Below the pieces are notes generated by a model, which did no database searches, was not told the origin of the DNA, and saw nothing but the letters and a program-made list of their open reading frames with translations. A stretch of DNA of 64,000 nucleotides from UBA4738 sp002413305 (GTDB lineage: Bacteria; Actinomycetota; UBA4738), in assembly GCA_036847185.1 (NCBI GenBank), contig DAIUAM010000004.1, positions 33,499 through 97,498 of the forward strand. Reading direction: 5' to 3'. Below, piece after piece: positions 26,750 through 35,594 of this stretch. The position numbers and the translations under genes are program-made. The stretch's first letter is position 1. Every line of letters starts with the position of its first letter.

Positions 26750-27016
26750 TTACTTCGAATCGCCGCGGCCCATGAGCTGGTCCGGGGCGATGGGGGAGAA
26801 GGCGTGGTAGCGGGCGTCCCACGGGTTGCGGGCGGCGTGGCGGATCTGCAGCGCCCCGAGCCCGAGCGCCGTGGCCCGGCCGGCCAGCATCCACGGGTTC
26901 GGCCGGGCGACGTCGCGGGCGAAGTACTCCTCGAGGGCCGCCTCGACCGCCCGCCGCTGTTCGGATGTGAGCCCGGGTGGCACCTCGTAGCGCATGTCGT
27001 GCACCTCGGCCGTCAC
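26750..27016 (-). CDS. small carboxylase-associated protein (AccE-like position)
   Basis: 88 residues from GTG 27016, which overlaps the pccB stop by 4 bases (a shorter start is ATG 26995). Sequence GLTSEQRRAVEAALEEYFAR forms a helix, followed by NPWMLAGRATALGLGALQIR. In Actinobacteria the beta subunits of propionyl-/acetyl-CoA carboxylases are often followed by a small epsilon subunit that helps assemble the holoenzyme; the position fits but the sequence is not a clear AccE. Treated as a probable accessory subunit. Confidence 0.6.
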   Translation of the reverse strand: MTAEVHDMRYEVPPGLTSEQRRAVEAALEEYFARDVARPNPWMLAGRATALGLGALQIRHAARNPWDARYHAFSPIAPDQLMGRGDSK

Positions 27017-28701
27017 AGCGGGATGTTGCCGTGCTTGCGGGGCGGGACCTGTTCGCGCTTCGTACGCAGCACCCGGAGGGCCTGGATCAGGCGGGGCCGG
27101 GTCTCGGCGGGCTCGATCACGTCGTCCACATAGCCTCGTTCCGCCGCGGCGTACGGGTTGGCGAACTGCTCGTCGTACTGGGCGATCAGTTCGGCCCGGC
27201 GGGCCTTCGGGTTGGAGGCCTGCTGGATCTCCTTGCGGAAGATGACGTTGACCGCACCCTCCGAGCCCATCACCGCGATCTCGGCGGTCGGCCAGGCCAG
27301 GCTCATGTCGGCGCGGAGGTGCTTGGAGTTCATGACGACGTACGCCCCCCCGTAGGCCTTGCGGGTGATGATCGTGATGCGCGGGACGGTCGCCTCGGTC
27401 CACGCATACAGGAGTTTGGCGCCGCGCCGGATGATGCCGCCGTACTCCTGGGCCGTGCCGGGGAGGAAGCCAGGGACGTCTTCGAAGCAGATCAAGGGGA
27501 TGTTGAACGCGTCGCAGAACCGGATGAACCGGGCGGCCTTCTCGCTGGAGTCGTAATCGAGGGTTCCGGCCAGGACCTTCGGCTGGTTCGCCACCACGCC
27601 GACGGACCGGCCGTCCAGCCGGGCGAACCCGATCAGGATGTTCCCGGCCCACAGCGGGAAGACCTCGAAGAACTCGCCGTCGTCGACGATCCGGGTGATG
27701 ACGTCCTTCATGTCGTAGGCCTCGCGCGGGGAGTCGGGGATCAGCGTGTTCAGCGATTCATCGCGCCGGTCGGGGTCGTCGCGGGGGGCGAAGCTCGGCG
27801 GGTCCTCGAGGTTGTTCGCCGGCAGGAAGCTCAGGAGGTAGCGGACCATGTTCAGCGTCTCGGCTTCGTCGTCGGCGATGAAGCTGGCGATGCCCGACCG
27901 GCTGGCGTGGGTGTTCGCGCCGCCGAGCTCCTCGAACGTGACCTCCTCGCCGGTGACGGCCTTGATGACGTCGGGTCCGGTGATGAACATGTGCGACGTG
28001 CCTTTCACCATGAACACGAAGTCGGTGATGGCCGGGGAGTACACCGCGCCGCCCGCGCACGGTCCCATGATCACGCTGATCTGCGGGACGACCCCGCTGG
28101 CCCGGACGTTCCGGTCGAAGATGTAGCCGTAGCCGGCGAGGCTGGCCGCGCCTTCCTGGATCCGCGCCCCGCCGCTGTCGTTGATCCCGATGACCGGGGC
28201 CCCGGTGGCCACGGCGAGGTCCATGATCTTGCAGACCTTCTCGGCGAACACCTCGCCCAGCGACCCGCCGAAGACCGTGAAGTCCTGGCTGAACACGAAG
28301 ACCTTCCGCCCGTCGATCATGCCCCACCCGGTGATCACCCCGTCGGAGTAAGGGCGCTGCCGGTCGAGCCCGTAGGTCCCCAGCCGGTGGCGGACCAGCG
28401 CGTCGGTCTCGACGAAGGAACCGGGATCCAGCAGGAGCTCCAGCCGTTCCCGGGCGGTGAGCTTGCCACGGGCGTGCTGGCGCTCGATCGCGTCGGCGCC
28501 GCCCCCCAGCGCGGCCGCCGCCTTCAGCTGACGGAGCTGCTCGATCCGCTCCTGGCTGGTCGGGCGACGGTGGGTGCCGCGCAAGTCGCCCTCCTCGGGC
28601 GCGACCGCGGCGTCCTCGGAGAGGGAGAGCGTGTCGTCGTCGCCGTCGGGGACCGATTCGGACGTGGTTTCCGTCTGGCGCTCCTCTTTCGTGTCCGCCA
28701 T
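27013..28701 (-). CDS. pccB: propionyl-CoA carboxylase beta (carboxyltransferase) subunit
   Basis: 562 residues. After an acidic, low-complexity 40-residue N-terminus come GGGADAIERQHARGKLTARER, the N-lobe SQDFTVFGGSLGEVFAEK with GINDSGGARIQEG and MGPCAGGAVYSPAITD, and the C-lobe FEDVPGFLPGTAQEYGGIIR, AYGGAYVVMNSKHL and AWPTAEIAVMG. PGTAQEYGGIIR and KHGNIPL at the end are like mitochondrial-type PCCB. It carboxylates propionyl-CoA to methylmalonyl-CoA, using a biotinylated alpha subunit (the only one in the window is at 5619). First gene of a five-gene minus-strand operon. Confidence 0.92.
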   Translation of the reverse strand: MADTKEERQTETTSESVPDGDDDTLSLSEDAAVAPEEGDLRGTHRRPTSQERIEQLRQLKAAAALGGGADAIERQHARGKLTARERLELLLDPGSFVETDALVRHRLGTYGLDRQRPYSDGVITGWGMIDGRKVFVFSQDFTVFGGSLGEVFAEKVCKIMDLAVATGAPVIGINDSGGARIQEGAASLAGYGYIFDRNVRASGVVPQISVIMGPCAGGAVYSPAITDFVFMVKGTSHMFITGPDVIKAVTGEEVTFEELGGANTHASRSGIASFIADDEAETLNMVRYLLSFLPANNLEDPPSFAPRDDPDRRDESLNTLIPDSPREAYDMKDVITRIVDDGEFFEVFPLWAGNILIGFARLDGRSVGVVANQPKVLAGTLDYDSSEKAARFIRFCDAFNIPLICFEDVPGFLPGTAQEYGGIIRRGAKLLYAWTEATVPRITIITRKAYGGAYVVMNSKHLRADMSLAWPTAEIAVMGSEGAVNVIFRKEIQQASNPKARRAELIAQYDEQFANPYAAAERGYVDDVIEPAETRPRLIQALRVLRTKREQVPPRKHGNIPL

Positions 28702-28790
28702 GGCGCTGCGAGTCTATCCTCCGCGGGCGCCGGGACGGCAATGGGAGGGACTCGGACGGCCCTCCCGATCGGGATGTCGTAGGCGGTCCG

Positions 28791-28796
28791 TACGAT
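28791..28796 (+). promoter_or_regulatory. -10 element (TACGAT), leaderless promoter
   Basis: TACGAT ends 6 nt before GTG 28803 with no Shine-Dalgarno between, in the divergent region opposite pccB. Confidence 0.45.
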
Positions 28797-28802
28797 GCGG
28801 CG

Positions 28803-29807
28803 GTGGATGGATCCGATCTTCCGTTGGGCATCTCATCCGGCGTCTCGCCCGAGCTCTCGCCCGTGCAGCGACGAACCATCGCCGACCTGCTCGAAGCCGC
28901 AGTGGGCCGTCGCTTCCGGCACGAGCTGGCGGCCGAGCTCCGCGAGCGCCTGGAGGACGAGCTCCGGCCGCACCTCCCCGCGCTGGGGGCGGGCTCTGCG
29001 GAGCCCCTTCGGCTGTCGAAGGAGCGCCTCAACGAGCTGGCGCGGTGCGAGGGGCTGTTCGACTCCTCGCTCCGTCAGGAGGGCCGGCCCTTCGAGCACA
29101 ACGAGGCCTCGGCAGCCGGGACGCTCTCGCACCGGTCGATCGAGCTCGACGTGGCCGTCGCGGAGGACGTCCCCGCTGCGTTGCTGGCGTCGCGCGCGGC
29201 CGAAAAGCTCCAGCGCGACCGTCGGTTCGGCCCGTACTGGCAGGGGCTCGACGAGGTGGAGCGGGCCGAACTGCGGATGCGGGCGGTGCGAAGCCTCGAG
29301 CAGTTCCGGGCCAGCTTCCCGCCGGTCCGAGAGTGGCGGCGGGCGCTGGCTCCGGTCACCGAGCTGTGGCTCGAGGCCCGGCTGGGGGAGGGGGCCGTCC
29401 GCATGCTCGGCAAGGTGGACCTGCTGCTGAACGCCGTCCGGGCGGGCCGTTCGACCCGGGTCCTCATCGACCTGAAGGGTGGCCGGTGGTTCCCGGACCA
29501 CGCGGAGGACATGCGGCTCTACGCGCTCCTGTTCACCCTGCGGACCGGCACCCCGCCGCTCCGGGTCGCCACGTTCTTCCTGTCGTCGGGCGAATGGCAG
29601 CCGGAGGAGGTCACCGAGGAGCTTCTCGTCCATGCGTGCGGCCGGGTGGTGGCCGCCGTCCGGCGGGCCGCACGGCTCCGCGAGGGCGACGGCCCCGCGC
29701 TGCGGCCGGGACCGTGGTGCGTTCGATGCCCCCGGATGGAGATGTGCCCGGCGTTCGCGGCCGCGGCGGCTCGGTCCGGGACGGCTCCCGAGGAGGCCTC
29801 GCCATGA
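28803..29807 (+). CDS. PD-(D/E)XK nuclease-superfamily protein with Cas4/AddB-like Cys set
   Basis: 334 residues. An N-terminal helical region leads to SKERLNELARCEGLF (first Cys plus the typical S-x-x-x-L motif), AAGTLSHRSIELDV (motif-I His), MLGKVDLLLN (motif II Asp), TRVLIDLKGGRW (D-x-K core) and QLYALL-like DMRLYALLFTL, then a C-terminal cluster WCVRCPRMEMCPAF. One upstream and three downstream cysteines could hold a 4Fe-4S cluster as in RecB-family/Cas4/AddB nucleases. No CRISPR or AddA gene is nearby. Probably a DNA exonuclease or repair factor, but a domain-only nuclease role is inferred. Confidence 0.75.
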   Translation: MDGSDLPLGISSGVSPELSPVQRRTIADLLEAAVGRRFRHELAAELRERLEDELRPHLPALGAGSAEPLRLSKERLNELARCEGLFDSSLRQEGRPFEHNEASAAGTLSHRSIELDVAVAEDVPAALLASRAAEKLQRDRRFGPYWQGLDEVERAELRMRAVRSLEQFRASFPPVREWRRALAPVTELWLEARLGEGAVRMLGKVDLLLNAVRAGRSTRVLIDLKGGRWFPDHAEDMRLYALLFTLRTGTPPLRVATFFLSSGEWQPEEVTEELLVHACGRVVAAVRRAARLREGDGPALRPGPWCVRCPRMEMCPAFAAAAARSGTAPEEASP

Positions 29808-29855
29808 CGAACGAAGTTGCCGGCGCCGCCTCGACCGCCTATCGTCCGGCGTACC

Positions 29856-29867
29856 TACCGGCCGGTA
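29856..29867. promoter_or_regulatory. 12-bp palindrome, candidate operator of ccr
   Basis: TACCGGCCGGTA is perfectly self-complementary and lies 76 bp before the ccr start, in its 135-bp upstream region. The size and symmetry fit a TetR-family site; no adjacent regulator was found. Confidence 0.4.
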
Positions 29868-29942
29868 ACATGTTGGGCGACGGTCGTTTGGGCAGGGCTC
29901 CCGGCGGCAAACAAGCCTGTCGACCAACCCAAGGAGCGCGCG

Positions 29943-31190
29943 ATGGCCAAAGACAGCTACGACGTCGGCGAGATCCCCCCCGTCGGCGAGGTGCCCCGCG
30001 TCATGCACGCGCAGGTCATCAGGCCGGAGCGGTTCGGCGAGCCGCAGCAGGCGTTCCAGGTCGAACAGATCGAGACGCCGTCCCCCGGGCCCGGCGAGGC
30101 GCTCGTGCTGGTGATGGCGGCGGGTATCAACTACAACAACGTCTGGGCGGCGAAGGGCATCCCCGTCGACGTGACCAAGGTCCACGGACGATTCGGCGAA
30201 CCCACGGACTTCCACATCGGCGGAAGTGACGCCTCGGGGATCGTGTACGCGCTCGGCGAGGGGGTGACGAACCTCTCGATCGGCGACCCGGTGGTGATCC
30301 ACTGCGGCCAGTGGGACGCGGATGACCCGGTCGTGGCCGCCGGTGGCGATCCGGGGTTCGCGGCCTCGTACCGGATCTGGGGGTACGAGTCGAACTGGGG
30401 GTCGTTCGCGCAATTCACCAAGGTCCAGGCGCACCAGTGCCTGCCCAAGGCTCCCCATCTCAGCTGGGAGGAGGCCGCGGCTCCGACGCTGGTCGGGGCG
30501 ACCGCCTACCGCATGCTGATGGGCTGGCCGCCGCATGCCGTCGCCGACGGCGATGTGGTGCTGGTTTGGGGCGGCGCCGGCGGCCTGGGTTCGATGGCCA
30601 TCCAGATCGTGCGCGAGATGGGCGGGAAGGCCGTCGCCGTGGTGAGCTCGGAGGACAAGGCCGAGTTCTGCTTGAAGCTGGGCGCGGCCGGCACGATCAA
30701 CCGCAAGGACTTCTTCCACTGGGGAATGCCCCCGCACTGGACGGACACGAACGCCTACGGGAAGTGGTTCGACGGGGCGAAGTCGTTCGGCAAGGCCGTG
30801 TGGGACGCGCTGGGCGAGAAGAGGAGCCCGCGGATCGTGTTCGAGCATCCCGGCGAGGACACCATCCCGACCTCGATCTTCGTGTGCGACACCGGCGGGA
30901 TGGTGGTGATCTGCGCCGGCACCACCGGCTACAACGCGGTGGTCGACCTGCGGTACCTGTGGATGCGCCAGAAACGGTTCCAGGGCTCGCACTTCGCCAA
31001 CGACGAGCAGTCGATCGCGTTCAACCGGCTGGTCGTGGCCGGCCGCATCGATCCGTGCCTGTCACGGACGTTCCGGTTCGAAGAGGTCGGCGCGGCCCAC
31101 CAGCTCATGTCCGAGAACAGACATCCCGAGGGCAACATGGCGATCCTGGTGGGCGCGGCGAGGGCCGGGCTCACGGACCTCCCCGGCTGA
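29943..31190 (+). CDS. ccr: crotonyl-CoA carboxylase/reductase
   Basis: 415 residues, medium-chain dehydrogenase/reductase fold. ATG has an AAGGAG 8 nt upstream. Diagnostic sequences: AAGINYNNVWAAKG, DFHIGGSDASGIV, the long insertion HCGQWDADDP typical of Ccr, RIWGYESNWGSFAQF and NADPH-binding WGGAGGLGSMAIQ. From recall of the Kitasatospora enzyme, the CO2-pocket residues Asn81, Phe170, Glu171 and His365 correspond here to Asn, Tyr, Glu and His (NYNN, GYE, EHPG); the Tyr is also found in alphaproteobacterial Ccr. It makes ethylmalonyl-CoA from crotonyl-CoA, CO2 and NADPH, the key step of the ethylmalonyl-CoA pathway. Confidence 0.92.
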   Translation: MAKDSYDVGEIPPVGEVPRVMHAQVIRPERFGEPQQAFQVEQIETPSPGPGEALVLVMAAGINYNNVWAAKGIPVDVTKVHGRFGEPTDFHIGGSDASGIVYALGEGVTNLSIGDPVVIHCGQWDADDPVVAAGGDPGFAASYRIWGYESNWGSFAQFTKVQAHQCLPKAPHLSWEEAAAPTLVGATAYRMLMGWPPHAVADGDVVLVWGGAGGLGSMAIQIVREMGGKAVAVVSSEDKAEFCLKLGAAGTINRKDFFHWGMPPHWTDTNAYGKWFDGAKSFGKAVWDALGEKRSPRIVFEHPGEDTIPTSIFVCDTGGMVVICAGTTGYNAVVDLRYLWMRQKRFQGSHFANDEQSIAFNRLVVAGRIDPCLSRTFRFEEVGAAHQLMSENRHPEGNMAILVGAARAGLTDLPG

Positions 31191-31204
31191 GGGGCGGGCC
31201 GGAC

Positions 31205-31849
31205 ATGGAGGGAACGAACGGGGCAGGCGCCGGGGCTCAGCAGGCCGATGGCGAGGCGCCGGATCGCCGGATCGACCCGGTCCGGGAAGCGGCCGAATAC
31301 CAGGCGCACCTCCTGGGTCTGCTCGGCGACCGGGACGCCGCGGAGGTCCAGCGGCAGCTCGGCCCGCAACTGGCGTCACTGGTCCGGGGAGCGGGCCAGG
31401 ACCTGCGGACGCGCCCCGAGCCGGGGGAGTGGTCGGTGGTCGAATGCCTCGGCCACATGGTCGACGCCGAGATCGTCTACGCGGGCCGGTATCGCTGGAT
31501 CCTCGCCCACGAACGGCCCCCGCTGATCGGCTACGACCAGGATCTGTGGGTCGAACGCCTCGGCCACCAGGACGCCGACCCGGAAGAGCTCCTCGCGTTC
31601 TTCGACGTGCTGCGGGAGGCCAACCTGGCGCTGTGGGAACGGACGTCCGAGCAGGAACGGGAACGGGTGGGGATGCACGCCGAACGCGGCCCGGAGAGCT
31701 TGGATCTCTCGTTCCGGCTGATCGCCGGGCATGGCCTGTTCCACCTGGCGCAGATCGAGCGGACGCTGGACCGGGTCCGAGCCGCCCGCCACGAGCAGAC
31801 CGTTAGGCGAGCAGGACCTCCAGCAGCGCCTCCAGCTTCGGGATCGTGA
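31205..31849 (+). CDS. DinB-family four-helix protein
   Basis: 214 residues; ATG 31205 is 14 bp after ccr. The metal-binding His triad pattern of DinB_2 proteins is present: PGEWSVVECLGHMVDAE (His on helix 2) and IAGHGLFHLAQIERTL (H-x3-H on helix 3). These are thiol-S-transferase-like or damage-inducible proteins of uncertain role. The final 15 residues overlap the convergent HAD gene by 47 bp, so the true end may matter in vivo only for mRNA pairing. Confidence 0.8.
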   Translation: MEGTNGAGAGAQQADGEAPDRRIDPVREAAEYQAHLLGLLGDRDAAEVQRQLGPQLASLVRGAGQDLRTRPEPGEWSVVECLGHMVDAEIVYAGRYRWILAHERPPLIGYDQDLWVERLGHQDADPEELLAFFDVLREANLALWERTSEQERERVGMHAERGPESLDLSFRLIAGHGLFHLAQIERTLDRVRAARHEQTVRRAGPPAAPPASGS

Positions 31850-32450
31850 TCGCCGCGTCCCGGTGCAGGACGCCGGCTATCCCCAACGCCCGGGCGCTCT
31901 CCACGTTGACCGGGATGTCGTCCACGAAGACGCACTCCTCTGGGGCGAGGCCGATCCGTTCGGCGGCCAGCAGGTAGATCTCCGGATCGGGCTTGCGGAC
32001 CCCGACTTCGCCCGACAGGATCATCGCGTCGAACGATCCCGTCAGGCCGTCCGGGTAGGCGTGCCGGCCCCACGTGTTCGAGACCAGCGCGGTTCGAATC
32101 CCCGCCGCCCGTGCCGCGGAGACGGCGGACGTCATCTTCGGGTCCGGACCGGCCCCGGCGAACATCCGCGCGGCGAGCCCGGTCTCCTCGAGCGGCACCT
32201 CCAACCCCTGAGACAGTGCAGCGGCCAGCTTCCGGTCGAACTCCTCCACGGGCAGGCGGCCGGTCTCGACCGAGACCACCAGCCCATCGAGATCCGATCC
32301 GGGGGGTGCCGAAGCGTACGCCGCGGCCAGCACCTCCTTCAGCCGGGCGGGATCGACGCCGGTCTCCACGCAGAACGCCCCGAAGCTCACCGCGAGCGAG
32401 GTGGTCAGGACGCCGCCGTAGTCGACGAGGAGACCGCGGCGAGCTGCCAT
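31803..32450 (-). CDS. HAD superfamily hydrolase (subfamily IA)
   Basis: 215 residues. Motif I LLVDYGGVLTT (nucleophile Asp; the usual second Asp is Gly, as in the epoxide-hydrolase-associated phosphatase type), motif II TALVSNTWG, motif III VRKPDPEIY (Lys) and motif IV CVFVDDIPVNVE (two Asp) are all recognisable with a helical cap between. Expected to be a cytoplasmic phosphatase or dehalogenase-like enzyme; the missing acid/base Asp could alter the reaction. Its stop lies within the 3' end of the convergent DinB gene; the epimerase gene is upstream on the same strand. Confidence 0.85.
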   Translation of the reverse strand: MAARRGLLVDYGGVLTTSLAVSFGAFCVETGVDPARLKEVLAAAYASAPPGSDLDGLVVSVETGRLPVEEFDRKLAAALSQGLEVPLEETGLAARMFAGAGPDPKMTSAVSAARAAGIRTALVSNTWGRHAYPDGLTGSFDAMILSGEVGVRKPDPEIYLLAAERIGLAPEECVFVDDIPVNVESARALGIAGVLHRDAAITIPKLEALLEVLLA

Positions 32451-32467
32451 GTGCGCTGCTGAAGCGG

Positions 32468-32908
32468 CTACGCGGGTTCCTGGACGAGCTCGACGAGCAC
32501 CCCACGGAACCCTTTGGGATGGACGAACGCGACCATCGTCCCGCGCGAGCCCGGCCGGGGAGCTTCGTCCACCAGCGGGACCCCTTCGACCTTGAGTGCA
32601 GCCAGGACGCGAGGCAGGTCCTCCACGCGATAGCCGACGTGGTGGACGCCTTCACCAGAGCGGCCCAGGAACCTGCCCACCGGCGTGTCGGGCCCGGTGG
32701 CGGCCAGCAGCTGGATGTAGGAGGTGCCGACCCGGAACAGGACCTCCTCGACGCCCTGGTCAGGAACGCGTTCGCGGTGCACCGGCTCCACGCCGAACGC
32801 CCTCCGATACTCCTCGACGGCTGCGTCGAGGTCGCGCACCGCGATCCCGATGTGGTCGACGTCCGTGAGCATCGAGCCGGCCACCGCCGAGTCCTCGGGC
32901 TCGGTCAC
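32468..32908 (-). CDS. mce: methylmalonyl/ethylmalonyl-CoA epimerase
   Basis: 146 residues (or 134 from Met13). Two VOC units with the metal ligands visible: VDHIGIAVRDLDAAVEEY (His19), GEGVHHVGYRVEDL (His) and VLVELVQEP (terminal Glu). The central HERVPDQGVEEVLFRVG is typical of methylmalonyl-CoA epimerase. It inverts the alpha-carbon of methylmalonyl-CoA and in known systems also of ethylmalonyl-CoA, which connects PccB, Ccr and MeaA in this window. Overlaps the upstream HTH gene by 4 bases and runs on towards the HAD gene. Confidence 0.9.
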   Translation of the reverse strand: MTEPEDSAVAGSMLTDVDHIGIAVRDLDAAVEEYRRAFGVEPVHRERVPDQGVEEVLFRVGTSYIQLLAATGPDTPVGRFLGRSGEGVHHVGYRVEDLPRVLAALKVEGVPLVDEAPRPGSRGTMVAFVHPKGFRGVLVELVQEPA

Positions 32909-33279
32909 CGCTTGCGGCGCCGGCGGCCGGCGGCCGGTTCGGGCTGCAGGCGCTGGATCAGGCCGATGACGTCGGGCATCAGATATGCGGGCGTGGAGAG
33001 CGCGGCGACCAGTGCCGCGACGGCCTGGTACCGGATCTCGGGAGGAGCGCCTTCCGTATTCAACGCGTAGAACTCGACCAGCTCCATGAACTGCTTGAGG
33101 GACGGGACGAGCCCGCCGCGCTCATAGGCGTAGATGGTCTGCTGAGCGGCCGGACAACCTTTCACGGATGCCGCGTCCTTGACGGCACGATAGCCGGCCG
33201 TGCGCCTGAGGCCTCGCAACAAGCCGCCGATGGCCCGCGCCACATCGGTGTCGACAGGCTCTTGCTTCTTTCGAGGCAA
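32905..33279 (-). CDS. XRE-like helix-turn-helix protein
   Basis: 124 residues from TTG 33279, chosen because GAGGAGG lies about 8 nt upstream; a GTG at 33333 would add 18 residues. The N-terminal part RAIGGLLRGLRRTAGYRAVKD and AQQTIYAYERGGLVPSLKQF resembles a Cro/C1-type HTH (the terminal Y-x-x-x-E-R-G-x-x-x-P pattern), and the C-terminal half is helical with a basic tail (RRRRKR). Probably a small DNA-binding regulator; the gene overlaps mce by 4 bases, so it may control the epimerase operon. Confidence 0.65.
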   Translation of the reverse strand: MPRKKQEPVDTDVARAIGGLLRGLRRTAGYRAVKDAASVKGCPAAQQTIYAYERGGLVPSLKQFMELVEFYALNTEGAPPEIRYQAVAALVAALSTPAYLMPDVIGLIQRLQPEPAAGRRRRKR

Positions 33280-33486
33280 CGGTGGACCTCCTCGGAACGA
33301 CCCCGGGCGTGGAAGGGTCTGCCGTCCCACCATAGCCTCTTGTTCGATGATCTGTCATGAACGCCCGCAGGCCCGCGGGCCGGTCCGACGCATCGGGCGA
33401 GGTCTCGTCCGCATCCGGCCCCGTACGAAGGACCGAGAGCTTTCGGCCCTCCGGCCTATGCGCAAACCCTCTGCCCTGGGTACGAT

Positions 33487-35514
33487 GTGGAGGTCCGAGC
33501 GCCCAGCTCTGCGAAGTGCCAGCTCCTATACAGGAATCGGGGTGGCGGAGCCATCAGCGGCAAGAGAGAAACGGACCATCTGGTCGCGGTGCTCGGCGAG
33601 TCGAAGCTCCTGAAGGCCGGGCTCGCGGACGTGACCCGGATCCGCGAGCGGAACCGCCGCAAGCGGCTCCTACGCGCTTCGATCACCCTGGTCGGGCTCT
33701 GCGCGTTCCTCCTCTACCGGTATCTCGGGGGCAACCCCTTGTCCCCGCCGAAGCTCGGCCCGGACGCGGCGACGTGGCTCCCACCGATCCTGCTCATCAT
33801 CCTGCTCGGCGGGGTGCTGGTCATCCCGATGCTCATGAGCAGCCGTTCGCCGCACATCCTCATCCGCCCCGAGCACATCGAGATCGGGCTCTCCGAGATC
33901 AAGGGCCTGGGGGGCCCGGTGGACGAAGTGGTTCGAAGCCTGAACGTGTTCCTGGGCTACGCGACCTTCCGCGAGGTGCTCGGCGGCACCCCGCGGCGGG
34001 GCATCCTGTTCGAAGGCCCGCCGGGCACCGGGAAGACGTACCTGGCGAAGGCGATGGCGAAGCAGGCCGGGGTCCCGTTCCTGTTCGTCTCCGCCCCCGC
34101 GTTCCAGTCGATGTTCTACGGCATGACCGCCGTGAAGATCCGCGCGTTCTTCAAGGCGCTGCGGAAGGAGGCCCGCCGGAGCGGCGGCGCGATCGGGTTC
34201 ATCGAGGAGATCGACGCGATCGGCGGATCGCGCGGCGGCCTGGGGATGAGCCCCCCGCCGGCCGGCCTGGACCGTTCGGTCTCCCACACCCTCACCGAGG
34301 GCTCGAGCGGCGTGGTGAACGAGCTCCTCATCCAGATGCAGTCGTTCGACCAGCCCGTGTTCCGGCAGCGGTTCAAGGAGCGGATCTACCGGTGGATCGA
34401 CGGCTACCTCCCCGAGGGGAAGACCTTGAAGTCCGGCAAGCCGACCTACAACAACATCCTGCTCATCGCGGCGACGAACCGGGCCGATTCCCTCGACCCG
34501 GCCTTGCTCCGGCCGGGGCGCTTCGACCGGCGGCTGTATTTCGACCTGCCGACCAAGGCCGACCGGCGGGACCTGATCGACTTCTTCCTGGCCCGCAAGT
34601 CACACCACGAGCAGCTCGACGACGAGGGAGCCCGCGAGCGGCTGGCCCACGACACGTTCGGCTACACGCCGGTGATGATCGAGCACCTGATGGACGAATC
34701 GCTCCTGGTCGGGCTGCGCGACGGGCGGAACGGGATGAACCTCTCGGACGTGTACGAGGCGAAGCTGGCCGAGGAGGTCGGGTTGAAGCAGATCAGCGTG
34801 TACACCGAAGAGGAGCGCCGGGCGGTGGCCACCCACGAGGCCGGACACGCCACGGCCGCGTTCGTCCTGGGGACGACCAGGCGGCTCGAGGTGCTGTCGA
34901 TCATCAAGCGCCGGACGTCACTGGGGCTGCTCGCGCACACCGACACCGAGGAGCGGTTCACCCGTTCGCGCTCGGAGCTCGAAGCCGCACTGGGGATCAT
35001 GCTTGCCGGGATGGCGGCGGAGGAGCTGTTCCTCGGCGAGAGCGGGACCGGGCCCGGCGCCGACCTCGCGCAGGCCACCCAGACGGCCGCGCTCATGGTG
35101 GGCGCGCTGGGCATGTCGGATTCGCTCATCTCCTACGAGGCGGTGGACGCCAGCGTGGTCAACCGCACGAACCTGGTCGGCAGGGTCCTCGGCCTCGACG
35201 AGACCCGCCAGCAGGTCGACGGACTGCTCCAGCGGCAGAAGGAGCTGGTCAGGGTCGTGCTCGAAGGGAACCGCGACATCCTCGAGGCGCTCCGGGACGC
35301 GTTGCTCGCCCGCGACGAACTGGTGGGGGAGGAGATCCTGCAGGTCATCCACGCGGCGATGGCCAGGCGGGAACCCTCGCCCGAGACCTCCGCACCGGCG
35401 GTGGACCTGAGCGAGCCAATCCGGGTGCTCGCCGGGAACGGGGAGGTGCCCGATTCGAACGGCGACGACTCCCCGGGCTCCGGACCCGTCATCGTGATCC
35501 CGCACTCCACCTAG
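33487..35514 (+). CDS. divergent FtsH-like membrane AAA+ metalloprotease
   Basis: 675 residues from GTG 33487 (start uncertain). Two N-terminal hydrophobic segments (about 65-85 and 95-115) anchor it. The AAA+ module has Walker A GPPGTGKT, a pore-like loop MFYGM, a Walker B reading FIEEIDAIGG (the usual first Asp is Glu), an extra segment of about 40 residues after QMQSFD, and an intact second region of homology AATNRADSLDPALLRPGRFD with both Arg fingers. The zinc protease part has HEAGH and the third ligand region GADLAQAT. It probably degrades membrane or damaged proteins; the changes suggest a specialised paralogue, not the housekeeping FtsH. Confidence 0.88.
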   Translation: MEVRAPSSAKCQLLYRNRGGGAISGKRETDHLVAVLGESKLLKAGLADVTRIRERNRRKRLLRASITLVGLCAFLLYRYLGGNPLSPPKLGPDAATWLPPILLIILLGGVLVIPMLMSSRSPHILIRPEHIEIGLSEIKGLGGPVDEVVRSLNVFLGYATFREVLGGTPRRGILFEGPPGTGKTYLAKAMAKQAGVPFLFVSAPAFQSMFYGMTAVKIRAFFKALRKEARRSGGAIGFIEEIDAIGGSRGGLGMSPPPAGLDRSVSHTLTEGSSGVVNELLIQMQSFDQPVFRQRFKERIYRWIDGYLPEGKTLKSGKPTYNNILLIAATNRADSLDPALLRPGRFDRRLYFDLPTKADRRDLIDFFLARKSHHEQLDDEGARERLAHDTFGYTPVMIEHLMDESLLVGLRDGRNGMNLSDVYEAKLAEEVGLKQISVYTEEERRAVATHEAGHATAAFVLGTTRRLEVLSIIKRRTSLGLLAHTDTEERFTRSRSELEAALGIMLAGMAAEELFLGESGTGPGADLAQATQTAALMVGALGMSDSLISYEAVDASVVNRTNLVGRVLGLDETRQQVDGLLQRQKELVRVVLEGNRDILEALRDALLARDELVGEEILQVIHAAMARREPSPETSAPAVDLSEPIRVLAGNGEVPDSNGDDSPGSGPVIVIPHST

Positions 35515-35588
35515 ACTGCAAGAATCGACCGGAACGCCTCTCCTCACGCAGGCCCGATGTGGCAGCACGTTGCCCCGAGCGTCGCTCG

Positions 35589-35594
35589 TAGAAT
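35589..35594 (+). promoter_or_regulatory. candidate -10 (TAGAAT) of the thiolase gene
   Basis: TAGAAT lies about 57 bp before the thiolase start, followed by a normal leader with a Shine-Dalgarno AAGGAG at about 35637. No good -35 was seen. Confidence 0.3.

Noticed and set aside
28833..30992. Long minus-strand open frame opposite the nuclease and ccr
   Set aside because: Antisense of clear genes; no domain recognisable.
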